Virus record (IMG/VR): IMGVR_UViG_3300021963_000253
Coordinates: 1 to 41,239 of that record
Direction: 5' to 3' (one strand)
DNA: 41,239 nucleotides
DNA from: a virus
Of this stretch, positions 27,818 through 38,200 are shown one piece after another. The position numbers and the translations under genes were made by a program. The first letter of the stretch is position 1; the number at the start of each line of letters is the position of its first letter. The notes beneath the pieces are model-generated. The model did no database searches. It saw only the letters and a program-made list of their open reading frames with translations, and had not been told where the DNA came from.

Positions 27818-29664
27818 TGTCAACAGCTAATAAAATCATTAATACTACGGAGTTAGATTTTGATACAATTAAGTCAAACTTAAAAACATTCTTACAAGGT
27901 CAAGCAGCTTTCGCTGATTACGACTTTGAGGGTGCCGGCCTTTCGGTCCTTATTGACTTACTTGCATACAATACCCATTACAACGCTCTATATACAAACT
28001 TAGCTGTCAATGAATCCTTCTTGGATTCTGCCAGCAAACGATCAAGCGTCGTTTCAAGAGCTAAAGAAATTGGGTATGTGCCTTACTCTTCCTCTGCTGC
28101 CACTGCTACTGTTAATATAGTTGTGTCATCTACGACTTCTACTCCAGCAACTTTGACATTGCCGGCTTATAGTTCTTTTAGTACGAGTATTGATGGTGAA
28201 CAATATACATTCTATACTACAGAAAGCATAGTAGCTACACTAGTAGGATCTACGTATACATTCACAAATGTCAATATTAAAGAAGGCACACCATTAACAT
28301 TTAAGTATACTGTAGCTGATGGAACCCAATATATCATCCCAAATCAAAACGTAGATATGTCTACATTATCTGTCCGTATACAGGATAACTCTACATCGTC
28401 TAATTTTGCTACATGGGTCAATCAAGAATTAATCATAAACTTAGACTCAGAATCTAAGGTATACTTCATCAAAGAGATCGAAGGCCAATTTAATGAATTA
28501 GAATTTGGCAATGGCGTTATAGGTAAAGCTCTATCAAACGGAAATGTCGTTAACCTTACGTACTTAGTAACTAATGAAGATGCTGGTAATGGAGCTAGGG
28601 TATTCGCATACACTGGTTCAACATTATTAGGAGGTTCAGTGGTAATCTCTACAGTTACTCCAGCGGTAGGAGGAGCTGTTGCCGAGACGATCGATTCTAT
28701 TAGATACAATTCTCCTAGAGCATATTCAGCACAAAATAGAGCTGTGACTGTAGAAGACTATAGGACTATGGTATTTAGACTCTATCCAGAAGCGCAAACA
28801 ATTAATGTATGGGGTGGTGAAGACAATGATCCTCCAGTTTATGGCAAAGTATTCTTATCAATAAAGCCTACTACGACAGATATATTAACTCAAAATCAAA
28901 AAGATTATATTAAAGATTCTATCTTAAAACAAAAGAACGTAGTGTCTATAACTCCTGAGATAGTAGACCCAGAATATATTAATATAAAAATAGAATCATC
29001 GGTTTACTATAATCCTAGATTAACTGTTAAGTCTGAGAATACACTTAAATCATTAGTCGTTCAAACTATCAAAGATTATAATACAAATAATCTTAATTCA
29101 TTTACTGGAGTATTTAGGCACTCAAACCTTAGTTCATTGATAGATAGTACTGAAGACTCTATCGTTAGTAATATTACTACTTTAAAACTACATCGAGAAG
29201 TAGATGTACAATATAATACTAATGCTAACTATACAATTAATCTAGCAAATCCAATCTATGGATCTGGAGTTCCAGAACAATCCATCTTATCTACCGGATT
29301 CTATATAGCTGGTAATGATAATATCGTGTATATAGAAGATCTTCCTATTGATTCAAATACCGGCCAATTGCGTTTATGGTATTATAACGGAGGTATCAAG
29401 ACTTATTTTAGAACATTCGGTTCAGTGGACTATCCTAATGGTATCATTAGACTAACAGAACTTGAAATCGTTGGAATCGATTTAGTAGATAGTCCAATAC
29501 TAGAATTAATGATTAAGCCACAATCAAATGATGTTGTTTCTATTAGAAACCAACTCGCCACTATCCCAGATAATAATATTACAGTCAATGTAGTATTAGA
29601 TAAAGTTTCTGTAGGTGATCCTGGAGGTGGAACTAACTACATCTTCACATCAAGTAGAAATTAA
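27817..29664 (+). CDS. 6: Baseplate wedge subunit gp6 (J-like)
   Basis: Forms the inner wedge ring. The start NTTELDFDTIKSNLKTFLQGQAAFADYDFEGAGLSVLIDLLAYNTHYNALYTN and RNRA-type motif YSAQNRAVTVEDYRTMVFRLYPEAQTINVWGGEDNDPPVYGKVFLSIKP are typical of gp6/Baseplate_J proteins. 615 aa against 660 in T4. Overlaps both neighbours. Confidence 0.94.
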   Translation: MSTANKIINTTELDFDTIKSNLKTFLQGQAAFADYDFEGAGLSVLIDLLAYNTHYNALYTNLAVNESFLDSASKRSSVVSRAKEIGYVPYSSSAATATVNIVVSSTTSTPATLTLPAYSSFSTSIDGEQYTFYTTESIVATLVGSTYTFTNVNIKEGTPLTFKYTVADGTQYIIPNQNVDMSTLSVRIQDNSTSSNFATWVNQELIINLDSESKVYFIKEIEGQFNELEFGNGVIGKALSNGNVVNLTYLVTNEDAGNGARVFAYTGSTLLGGSVVISTVTPAVGGAVAETIDSIRYNSPRAYSAQNRAVTVEDYRTMVFRLYPEAQTINVWGGEDNDPPVYGKVFLSIKPTTTDILTQNQKDYIKDSILKQKNVVSITPEIVDPEYINIKIESSVYYNPRLTVKSENTLKSLVVQTIKDYNTNNLNSFTGVFRHSNLSSLIDSTEDSIVSNITTLKLHREVDVQYNTNANYTINLANPIYGSGVPEQSILSTGFYIAGNDNIVYIEDLPIDSNTGQLRLWYYNGGIKTYFRTFGSVDYPNGIIRLTELEIVGIDLVDSPILELMIKPQSNDVVSIRNQLATIPDNNITVNVVLDKVSVGDPGGGTNYIFTSSRN

Positions 29665-31496
29665 TGTTGGTTAATTTAAAGAACGTAGTATCTAAGCAGA
29701 TACCTGAATTTATCAGGTCTGACTATCCCCTTTTTGTTGAGTTTATAGAAGCCTACTATGAATATCTAAATACTAAATCTTTTACTAGTGGATCACAGAC
29801 ATATCTAGGTGGGAACCAACAAAGAAACCTTGAACAACTACGGGACCTAGACGGCACGTTAGATGAGTTCATCCAATATTTTAAGAATGAGCTAGATGTA
29901 TTCGGTGACAACTATGAATTCATCGACCGTGCTTTCTTCCTAAGAAAAGCTAAACAAATATTCACGGCAAAGGGTACAGAAGCATCTTATAAGTTCTTAT
30001 TTAAGATATTATATAATAAAGATGCTGAGATTACTTATCCATGGGATCAAGTATTAAAAGCTTCTGATGGTAAATGGCAACAAGAGATGTCTATATTTGT
30101 AGACATCGCAACAGGTAATGCCTTTAATCTAGTTGGTAATAGGATCAATTTAAATGGCACAAACCTTGCTATCAAAGTATTCGTTACTCGAGTAGAACTC
30201 TATAGTGGAACCATTTATCAGCTTTTTATTGATAAGAGTTACTATGGCACCATCCAAACCGGCTATACTATTAATGATAGTGGAGTTACAGGCACTATTA
30301 TACCTACTACAGTAAAGTATGAGATACTTAATCGAGGTATAGGATTTAAAGTTGGAACATTCTTTGAGACCACTACTATCTCTGATGGTAAGACTATCAC
30401 TCAAAAATTAAAAGTTACTAGTGTTGATGCCAGTGGTGGTATCACTGGGTTAACTACTATCCAGTTTGGTGCAGGATATGCGCTTGACTTCTATTCTACT
30501 AAGAACAACACTGATACAATATCAGATTCTTCTTTAACTATAGATAAAAATAGTACTAGACAGTTTTCTATCCCAAATGATACATTAATCGATAAGTATG
30601 TAGATTATGGTTACCTAATATCACCTATATATTCTGATTTAGATTATTCTGATAATACATATGCTGGGGTACTACTCAATCAATGGTATCAACAGACAGA
30701 TGCTGGATTAAATGAAGTAACTAACTTTGCCATCATTAAGTTTACCATAGGAGCTGTAGCAAAGTACCAAGGACAATTTATTAATAATGACGGGTTCTTA
30801 GATGACGAGATCTATATTCAGGATAGCAGATATTATCAAAAATATTCATACGTGGTCACCATCAATGAGAGTTTAACTAAATATAAATCTCTAATTAAAT
30901 CGTATATACATCCTGCCGGTACAGCTTTATTCTCTAATTATCAGATTCAGAATACATTTGCACCTACTGTTGGAGCAACATTTGAATTAATTGAATCAAC
31001 CTCTGGAGCTTCTGTAACTAACATAAATAGATCTATTAGGGATATGTTTGTGTATCCTGCTGATGCTGGTGGTGTAATTAGGATGGATGCTTATGACTTA
31101 GATTACTCTATTGCTGATCAATTCTATAATCCTCCAAGAGCATATAGATTCTTTGGAGATGCAAGAAACGTATTAAGCACAACTGTTACTGTAGATGATT
31201 CCGGATCTGCTGCAGTTTCAATGATATTTAATGCTGCTACCGCTGTTGATGATGCCCTTGAAACTATTACGTATGTAAATCATGGATTTGCTACTCAAGA
31301 TGCTGTAGTATATAGAACAAATGGTGGAACAGTAGTTGGTGGATTATCTGACCTAAATACGTATTATGTATATAAAGTAGATAATGATACTATTAAATTA
31401 GCAACTTCAGCATCAAATGCATTAGGCGCATTAACAATTAATTTAACAGACGGTGTAGGTGCTAATCATACACTAACAAAAACAGAGAATTTTTAA
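29664..31496 (+). CDS. Baseplate wedge protein, gp7-like (610 aa), with C-terminal inserted module
   Basis: The N-terminus (VSKQIPEFIRSDYPLFVEFIEAYYEYL...) and FYLRKAKQIFTAKGT-like segment (FFLRKAKQIFTAKGTEASYKFLFKILYNKDAEITYPW) are conserved in the protein that follows gp6 in marine T4-like phages, where it takes the gp7 role; T4 gp7 is much longer (1032 aa). From residue ~520 to the end lies a module (TAVDDALETITYVNHGFATQDAVVY...IKLATSASNALG...) also found in the next two genes. The body ends near SAAVSM, so this copy is a terminal addition. Confidence 0.72.
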   Translation: MLVNLKNVVSKQIPEFIRSDYPLFVEFIEAYYEYLNTKSFTSGSQTYLGGNQQRNLEQLRDLDGTLDEFIQYFKNELDVFGDNYEFIDRAFFLRKAKQIFTAKGTEASYKFLFKILYNKDAEITYPWDQVLKASDGKWQQEMSIFVDIATGNAFNLVGNRINLNGTNLAIKVFVTRVELYSGTIYQLFIDKSYYGTIQTGYTINDSGVTGTIIPTTVKYEILNRGIGFKVGTFFETTTISDGKTITQKLKVTSVDASGGITGLTTIQFGAGYALDFYSTKNNTDTISDSSLTIDKNSTRQFSIPNDTLIDKYVDYGYLISPIYSDLDYSDNTYAGVLLNQWYQQTDAGLNEVTNFAIIKFTIGAVAKYQGQFINNDGFLDDEIYIQDSRYYQKYSYVVTINESLTKYKSLIKSYIHPAGTALFSNYQIQNTFAPTVGATFELIESTSGASVTNINRSIRDMFVYPADAGGVIRMDAYDLDYSIADQFYNPPRAYRFFGDARNVLSTTVTVDDSGSAAVSMIFNAATAVDDALETITYVNHGFATQDAVVYRTNGGTVVGGLSDLNTYYVYKVDNDTIKLATSASNALGALTINLTDGVGANHTLTKTENF

Positions 31497-34200
31497 GGAG
31501 TAGTATATGTTACATTCAAGCGTAAAACTTACAGGTAAGCTAGTCATCCAGAAATTTGATGACTCTAATAAACTTGTATATGAGACAGAGGTAAAAAACT
31601 TAGTAGTAACTTCAGGTAAACAATTCATTGCATCTAGAATAGTAGAAAGCTCTGCCGCAGTCATGGGTTTTATGGCTATCGGGGACGATGCTTCAGTTGC
31701 ATCTACAACACAAACTACATTAGTTAATGAATTAGCACGTGTAGCTGTAGATTCAGCAACAGCCTCTGGTGTAAATTCAACATTTGTTGCTACATTCCCT
31801 GCTGGTACAGGTACAGGTAATATAGTTGAGGCTTCTATCACTAATACTTCTGGTGCTTCTGTTATATCATTTGACGGAGACACTGCTGTTGATGATGGCG
31901 GTGATACTATCACTTACGTTGCTCATGGATTCGTTACTGGAGACTTAGTTACTTACACTGACGGTGGTAACACAGCGATAACTAACTTAACTGATGGCGC
32001 GCAATACTACGTCATTAAAAGTACAAATGATGTAATTAAACTTGCCACATCTTCAGCTAATGCAAGTGCTGGAACTGCAATAAATATTACAGGAACATCA
32101 GGCGCTGGACATAAACTCTCAAAGGGTACTATGTTATGCAGAACAACATTCCCTATAATCGCTAAGTCATCATCTGAAACTTTAGCTATTTCATGGGTAA
32201 TTACTGTAGGATAATAAAATATGGCAACATCGTACGAAATATTCACGTCTAGATTTAAAAAGACGATCATTGATTCAGTATATCAAGAGATCGTCTCTAA
32301 GACTGCTACGTACTATCATTGGTTTGGTAAAGAAAACTTATGGACAGACTTCTTAAGTCCATTCATCCCATCAGGTACTAGTGACACTCCTGGAGCTCCA
32401 TCTTATAATTTTAGGTATGAGTTACATGTTAGACGCGACATATTGACTGCTAAAAAGATTAAACCAGCCGATGTATCCTATGTTATAAGACGAATAGATT
32501 GGGAACCTGACACCGTGTATGACATGTATGATGATGCGCTTGAATCATCAACTGGTATAGGTTATGGTCCAGCACCATCTGGTGCTACTAAACTAGAAGA
32601 CGCTAACTTCTATGTATTAACATCTCAATATAATGTGTATAAGTGTATATGGAATAATAGCGCTGCAGTATCTACAGTTATGCCGACAGGTACTACACAT
32701 CAGATCTTTACTACAGCTGATGGATATAGATGGAAGTTTATGTATTCTCTTCCTATATCATTAAGAAATAAATTCTTATCTACGGCTTATATGCCAGTGA
32801 CTACAGCTCTTAAAGCTCCATATTATTCTGGCGGATCTATTACATCCATCAATATTGATGCTGGAGGTATAGGTTATAATGCAGCAACTACTACAGCTAC
32901 TATCAGTAGCTCAACAGGTTATAAAGAAGAAAATCCTTATATCATTAATTCTATAACTATAACTGATGCAGGTGATTCATATTCTACGACTCCTACTATT
33001 ACTATAGATGAACCATATTTTGCTAATGCTTGGGTATCTAGTGCGAGTATTATAGTTGGATCTTATATCAAACATTTTAACTCAGCTACTCAACATACTA
33101 ATTATTATTATATTCTTTCTGGTACATTATTAGGCACTTCTGGTCCAACACATACTACGGGTACTGTGACTAATGGAAGCGCACAATTAAAATATGTAGG
33201 CACAAGAGCTGAAGCTTCTTGTGTATTAACTGGTACAGCAATATCTACTGTAACGTTAGACACTGCAGGTTACGGATATACTAGTACTCCATTAGTGACT
33301 ACATCTGCAGCGATAATTAAAGATGCTGATTATTCTATAAATAGCGCGTTTAGTACTTCAGACATCATAAAATCTGGATTAAGATACTACACAGTGACTA
33401 CTGGTGGTACTACTGGAACTACTGCTCCTACACATACTTCTGGTGCTGTATCAAATGGAACTGCAGTATTAACATATTTAGGTAGAGATGCAAATCTAAC
33501 AGCAGATACAACAAAAACAGAAGCTGAGATAACATTAGAAATTAGTCCAGGAACTGATGCTGTATTTAGAGTAGATGTGACATCAGCTGGAACTAAATAT
33601 AGTGAAGTTCCTACAATAACATTTACAGATCCAGCAACTCTGGGAGGTGTTACCGCAACTGGTACAGTAACAATTGCTTCTGGTGCAGTATCATACGTTA
33701 CTATAAATGATCCTGGTAATGGATACCTTACAACACCTACATGTACGATAACAGCTCCAAAGATTACATTTAATGGTGCTACTGCGGTCGATGATACTGC
33801 AGAAACTATTGCATATAATACTCATAAATTTGTTACAGGTGACTCTGTAACTTATAGTAATGGTGGCGGAACATCTATCACTGGTTTAACTTCTGGTGCT
33901 ACTACAGCAGGTTCATTTGTGACTGCCGGAAGATATATCATTCGGACTTTAACTGGTACTACGCAAGCAGAATGGAATACCGCTGCTGGTACTAGTGGAT
34001 TGACTTATGCTGTAGGCGATATATTCACAGCCGCTGCAGCTGGTGCAGGTACAGGTACAGCTCAAAGAGTTTACTATATTATTCGTACAGATGCAAATAC
34101 ATTCAAGCTTGCTACCACATCAGCTAATGCGTCAGCCGGTACAGCTATCAATTTAACAGACGGTGTGGGTGCTGCACATACATTAACACTTACAAATGGT
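31221..34200 (+). repeat. Three dispersed copies of an ~85-residue structural module
   Basis: Copies at 31221-31493, 31864-32130 and 33763-34200 encode the same pattern: F(N/D)G-x-TAVDD...TI-x-Y-x-x-H-x-F-x-T-x-D-x-V-x-Y...GG...YY...IKLATS-x-x-NA...G-x-x-H-x-L. Copies 1 and 3 are nearly identical in DNA over their ends (AATTTAACAGACGGTGT both). Copy 3 carries an extra 168 bp (33901-34068). Confidence 0.85.
31507..32214 (+). CDS. Baseplate-region structural protein with inserted module (235 aa)
   Basis: The N-terminal part (LTGKLVIQKFDDSNKLVYETEVKNLVVTSGKQFIASR...MGFMAIGDD) and the end (GTMLCRTTFPIIAKSSSETLAISWVITVG) belong to one small virion protein type seen in marine myoviruses. Between NTSGAS (~118) and GTMLC (~208) sits a copy of the module shared with its two neighbours, splitting the host domain. 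AAGGAG lies before the ATG. Exact role unknown; the place between gp7-like and gp8-like proteins suggests the wedge. Confidence 0.7.
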   Translation: MLHSSVKLTGKLVIQKFDDSNKLVYETEVKNLVVTSGKQFIASRIVESSAAVMGFMAIGDDASVASTTQTTLVNELARVAVDSATASGVNSTFVATFPAGTGTGNIVEASITNTSGASVISFDGDTAVDDGGDTITYVAHGFVTGDLVTYTDGGNTAITNLTDGAQYYVIKSTNDVIKLATSSANASAGTAINITGTSGAGHKLSKGTMLCRTTFPIIAKSSSETLAISWVITVG

Positions 34201-35175
34201 GCCGCATTAGGTACTGTATACTTAGGTACCGGTGGAGAAGTAGTTGGTTATACTATAACAAATCCTGGTATAGGTTACACCACAGCCGACATCACTATAA
34301 CTGATAGCTCTGGATCTGGATCTGGTGCTGCATTATCAGTAGACTTTGATATTGGTAACGTTAATACTTTACAATCAAACGTAGAGCTGTTAGCAGTACC
34401 TGGATCTATAGAAGCTGTTGTAGTTGAAGACGGAGGTACTGGATATGGTGCCGCTACAGTAGAAATTTTAGGAGATGGCCAAGGTGCAACAGCTACAGCT
34501 ACAGTTACAGGTGGTAAAGTAACAGCGGTCAACATTGTGAATCCTGGTTCTGGATATACGTGGACAGACGTAGTTGTCACTGGCGGTGTTGGCACAGGCT
34601 CACTAGTAAGAGCTATCATGTCACCACTGGGCGGACATGGATTTAATGCAGTTGAGGAACTATTTGCAAGATCACTACAGTTTTATACTGCAATTTCTAG
34701 AGACTTGAACCAAGGTATAGAAATCACCAACGATTATCGTAAAGCTGGTCTCATTAGAAACCTTAAAAAATATGGTACTAATCAAAGGTTTACTGATGAG
34801 ATAGGTTCTGGATGCGTATTAATTACTGGCCAATTTGATAAATTAAAACTATATCAAGATATGCTATTACTTAAAAAAGAAACTTCAGGAGTAAACTATA
34901 AAAAGTATCGTATAGTTGACTTTAATGATACTCAGATCTTATTATCAGTATTCAATAACTTTAGCATTAACGTAGGTGATATTATTGTAACTGATCCTAC
35001 AAATGGCGGCCTTATTTCTAGCCCAGAACTGCCAGTATCAACTATCACCGTAGAAAGCGTTTCAGAAAGAACTATTGATCAATTCTCCGGAGACTTTGTA
35101 TTCTTTAGTGTTAGAGAACCATATGCTCCATCAGATGATCAAATTATTACCATAAGAACAACTTTAGCCTTATAA
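32221..35175 (+). CDS. 8: Baseplate wedge gp8-like protein greatly enlarged by insertions (984 aa)
   Basis: gp8 family ends frame the protein: N-terminal ~1-210 (YHWFGKENLWTDFLSPFIPS, VSYVIRRIDWEPDTVYDMYDD, FYVLTSQYNVYKCIWNN, DGYRWKFMYSLP) and C-terminal ~800-984 (LFARSLQFYTAISRDLNQGI...). T4 gp8 has only 334 aa. The extra ~590 residues consist of about eight GxGY-type beta repeats (for example GGIGYNAATTTATI, GYGYTSTPLVTT, GNGYLTTPTCTI, GIGYTTADITIT, GSGYTWTDVVVT), plus one copy of the module shared with the two upstream genes, itself interrupted by a 56-residue insert. The inserts probably decorate the baseplate surface. Confidence 0.8.
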   Translation: MATSYEIFTSRFKKTIIDSVYQEIVSKTATYYHWFGKENLWTDFLSPFIPSGTSDTPGAPSYNFRYELHVRRDILTAKKIKPADVSYVIRRIDWEPDTVYDMYDDALESSTGIGYGPAPSGATKLEDANFYVLTSQYNVYKCIWNNSAAVSTVMPTGTTHQIFTTADGYRWKFMYSLPISLRNKFLSTAYMPVTTALKAPYYSGGSITSINIDAGGIGYNAATTTATISSSTGYKEENPYIINSITITDAGDSYSTTPTITIDEPYFANAWVSSASIIVGSYIKHFNSATQHTNYYYILSGTLLGTSGPTHTTGTVTNGSAQLKYVGTRAEASCVLTGTAISTVTLDTAGYGYTSTPLVTTSAAIIKDADYSINSAFSTSDIIKSGLRYYTVTTGGTTGTTAPTHTSGAVSNGTAVLTYLGRDANLTADTTKTEAEITLEISPGTDAVFRVDVTSAGTKYSEVPTITFTDPATLGGVTATGTVTIASGAVSYVTINDPGNGYLTTPTCTITAPKITFNGATAVDDTAETIAYNTHKFVTGDSVTYSNGGGTSITGLTSGATTAGSFVTAGRYIIRTLTGTTQAEWNTAAGTSGLTYAVGDIFTAAAAGAGTGTAQRVYYIIRTDANTFKLATTSANASAGTAINLTDGVGAAHTLTLTNGAALGTVYLGTGGEVVGYTITNPGIGYTTADITITDSSGSGSGAALSVDFDIGNVNTLQSNVELLAVPGSIEAVVVEDGGTGYGAATVEILGDGQGATATATVTGGKVTAVNIVNPGSGYTWTDVVVTGGVGTGSLVRAIMSPLGGHGFNAVEELFARSLQFYTAISRDLNQGIEITNDYRKAGLIRNLKKYGTNQRFTDEIGSGCVLITGQFDKLKLYQDMLLLKKETSGVNYKKYRIVDFNDTQILLSVFNNFSINVGDIIVTDPTNGGLISSPELPVSTITVESVSERTIDQFSGDFVFFSVREPYAPSDDQIITIRTTLAL

Positions 35176-35178
35176 ATA
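35171..35178 (+). promoter_or_regulatory. T4-type late promoter (TATAAATA)
   Basis: Perfect TATAAATA overlapping the stop codon of the gp8-like gene; transcription near 35184 gives a ~22-nt leader containing AAAGAG before ATG 35206. Confidence 0.7.
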
Positions 35179-35205
35179 TATAAAACATTGAAAGAGTAAC
35201 CAGAT

Positions 35206-38200
35206 ATGTCACTTAATTTTAATATCAATCCATACTATGACGACTTTGATGAGACCAAAAACTATCATCGAATCCTTTTTAGACCAGGATATGCCGTCCA
35301 AGCTAGAGAATTAACTCAGCTCCAAACACAACTTCAAGACCAAATTAATAAGTTTGGTAAGCACGTATTTGTTAATGGATCTGTAATACTAGATGGGGGT
35401 CGATCATTTGAGAATGATATCCTTTCTATTAAGTTAGACTCATCATTTTCTGGAGCTAGTGTAGATTATACCAAATTTATAGATACAATTATTACTGGTG
35501 CAACATCGGGAACAAAAGCAGTTGTTAAATTAGCTGTAGCAGCTACAACTACAGATGCGATTACTCTATTGGTTAAAGTTACATCTGGTTCAGCATTTAC
35601 TGCCTCAGAAACTATTACTACTAATTCTGTTATAGCCTATTCTGCTAAAATACAAACTACTGATCCATTCAATGACGCAATTATATTTTCAGTTGATAGC
35701 GGTATATATTTTGTTGATGGAAAATTTGTATACGTTGAAGCACAAAAAATCGCAGTAGATAAGTACACAAATACATCATCAAAGAATATAGGTTTCTTAG
35801 TAACAGAGAGTGAAGTAGATTCAGATGCTGATGTCACATTATTAGATGGTGCACAAGGCACTTCAAACTATGCAGCGCCTGGTGCTAATAGATATGGTGT
35901 TACATTAACATTAAGAGCAAATGATTTAGGTACTGAATTAGATAATTTCGTTGAGATTGCTAGAGTCGTAGACGGAGATCTTGTACTTAATAGAGATAAG
36001 ACTATCTATTCAGAGATTGGTAAAGAACTTGCTCGTCGCACATTTGATGAATCAGGCGATTATACAGTTAAAAAATGGCCTATACAAATATTAGATCATC
36101 AAGTTTCAGGAGCTACTGGCCCAGATCCAACTAAGTTTACTGTCGCATTAGATCCAGGTAAGGGTTATGTTAAAGGGTATGAGTATGAAACTATCAATCA
36201 AGAGTTCTTAACATTAGATAGAGCTCGAGATACTGCTACCGCTACAGGTGTTAACGTCAGCCTTAACTATGGTAATTACTTACATGTTACTAGCGTATTT
36301 GGTGTATTCACAACAAACGCGGCATCAAACCCATATACTAGTGTAGAATTGCATAACGTAGTTAGAGGTTCAGTTACAAACTCAAGTACAAGAATTGGTA
36401 CAGCAAAAGTTAGGTTCATGAGATGGAACTCTGGTACTGAAGCTAAGATAGATGATGTATACAGAATGTACCTTTTTAATATCTCAATGAGTGGTAGCTT
36501 TAAAGACATAGAGTCTATTGTATATACTTCAGGCTCAGGTTCATATGTCACAGCTGGGGCAAATATAGATGTATTAAATAAAATTGGTGGATCTGGAAGC
36601 GGAGATGTATTCTTATCAGGTCAAGACGTTCCAGGTTTAGTATTCCCACTTTCTAATCAATATATCGATTCTATAAGTTCTGTAGAATACAGGATTCAAA
36701 AAACATTAGAATTAACATTCACGGCTGGAATTGCTTTTTCCACATTAAGCTCCAATGAACAATGGGTAGGCGCATCTACTGTTAGTGCTGATGACAAGAA
36801 TACTCATTATCATATAGTATTCAATACTGTAACAGCAGCGGGTGGCACAGGAATGGCTGCAGGTTCTATCTTAGATATGACATCTGGAACAAGGTCAATA
36901 ACTATCAGTGGTACAGCTAATGTAAATCATCAAATTACTGTTGATTTAAAAGATGCTTCATTTGCGGGTACAGCAACACTTATTGCAAGTATTGATTTAA
37001 GTGCGCAATCTTCTTCTACTAGAACTAAGACATTATCTGGTTATTCTATTAAGATATTAGGCACTGGTTCTGGTGGTGGTTTAAATGTAACAGCAGGCGG
37101 AAAAGATTCATTAGGTATATCAGATATCTATGATGTTGCTGCAATATATAATACTGGTACAACTAATCCAACTGCAGTTACAATCAATTCAACTACTGGC
37201 GTTCTTACATGGGGAGCTGTATCTCGTACAGACGTCACTGCAAACTATAGTATCGACGATGGTCAACGTGCAGAGTTTTATGATCATGGTAATATCGTAC
37301 TTACTGGAACTGCTCCAACTTCTTCACATTATCTATTAGTAGTATACAGAAGCTTCTCTCATACTGGATCTGGATTCTTATCAAGAGATTCTTATTCTAT
37401 TGATTATGAAGATATTCCAGTATTTACAGATCCATCCACTGGTATAGTAACAGAATTAAGAGATGCTATAGACTTTAGACCTAGACGCGATAATGGTGCG
37501 ACTACACTATCAAATGGTCAAATCCCTGATCCTATCGCAACTATGGAAGCAACATATGATTATTACTTAGGTAGATTTGATAAGATTATAGCTACATCAG
37601 ATAAACAATTTGTTGTTAAAGAGGGAGTTCCTGCAGTATACCCATTAGTTCCAGCAGATGAGACAAATGGTATGACACTGTATATCTTAGCTATACCTCC
37701 ATACACAGCATATGTTGAAGATGTTCAAATCAAATACATCGACAATAAACGCTATACGATGAGAGACATCGGTCGTTTAGAAAAACGTATTACCAATCTC
37801 GAGTATTACACACAGCTTTCTTTATTAGAAAAACAGGCTAAAGATACTTCAATCCCAGATTCTACTAATCAAGAGAAGTTTAAAAATGGTTTTGCTGTAG
37901 ATCCATTTACGTCACAAGACATATTCTATAACTCTGCTGCAGCATGGTCTGAAAGACGATGGGGATGGTGGAATTCGTGGTTTAATGGATCAAGTACATG
38001 GTCAGCAGGCGCAACTAATTATAATGAAAACTCATTAGCTCAAGCAGCTAACGTAGACTTCAATGCAGCTATCGATCCAGTTAATCAAGAACTACGAGCA
38101 CCATTTACTGTGACATTTAATGAATTTGAAACTGATACTTTAACAACTACTGAAAAGGGTGGAGACTTGGTAACATTAGAATATACTGAGTCAACAGCTA

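Noticed and set aside
33336-33343. TATAAATA inside the gp8-like gene
   Set aside because: Internal to a repeat-rich coding region, no start site nearby.
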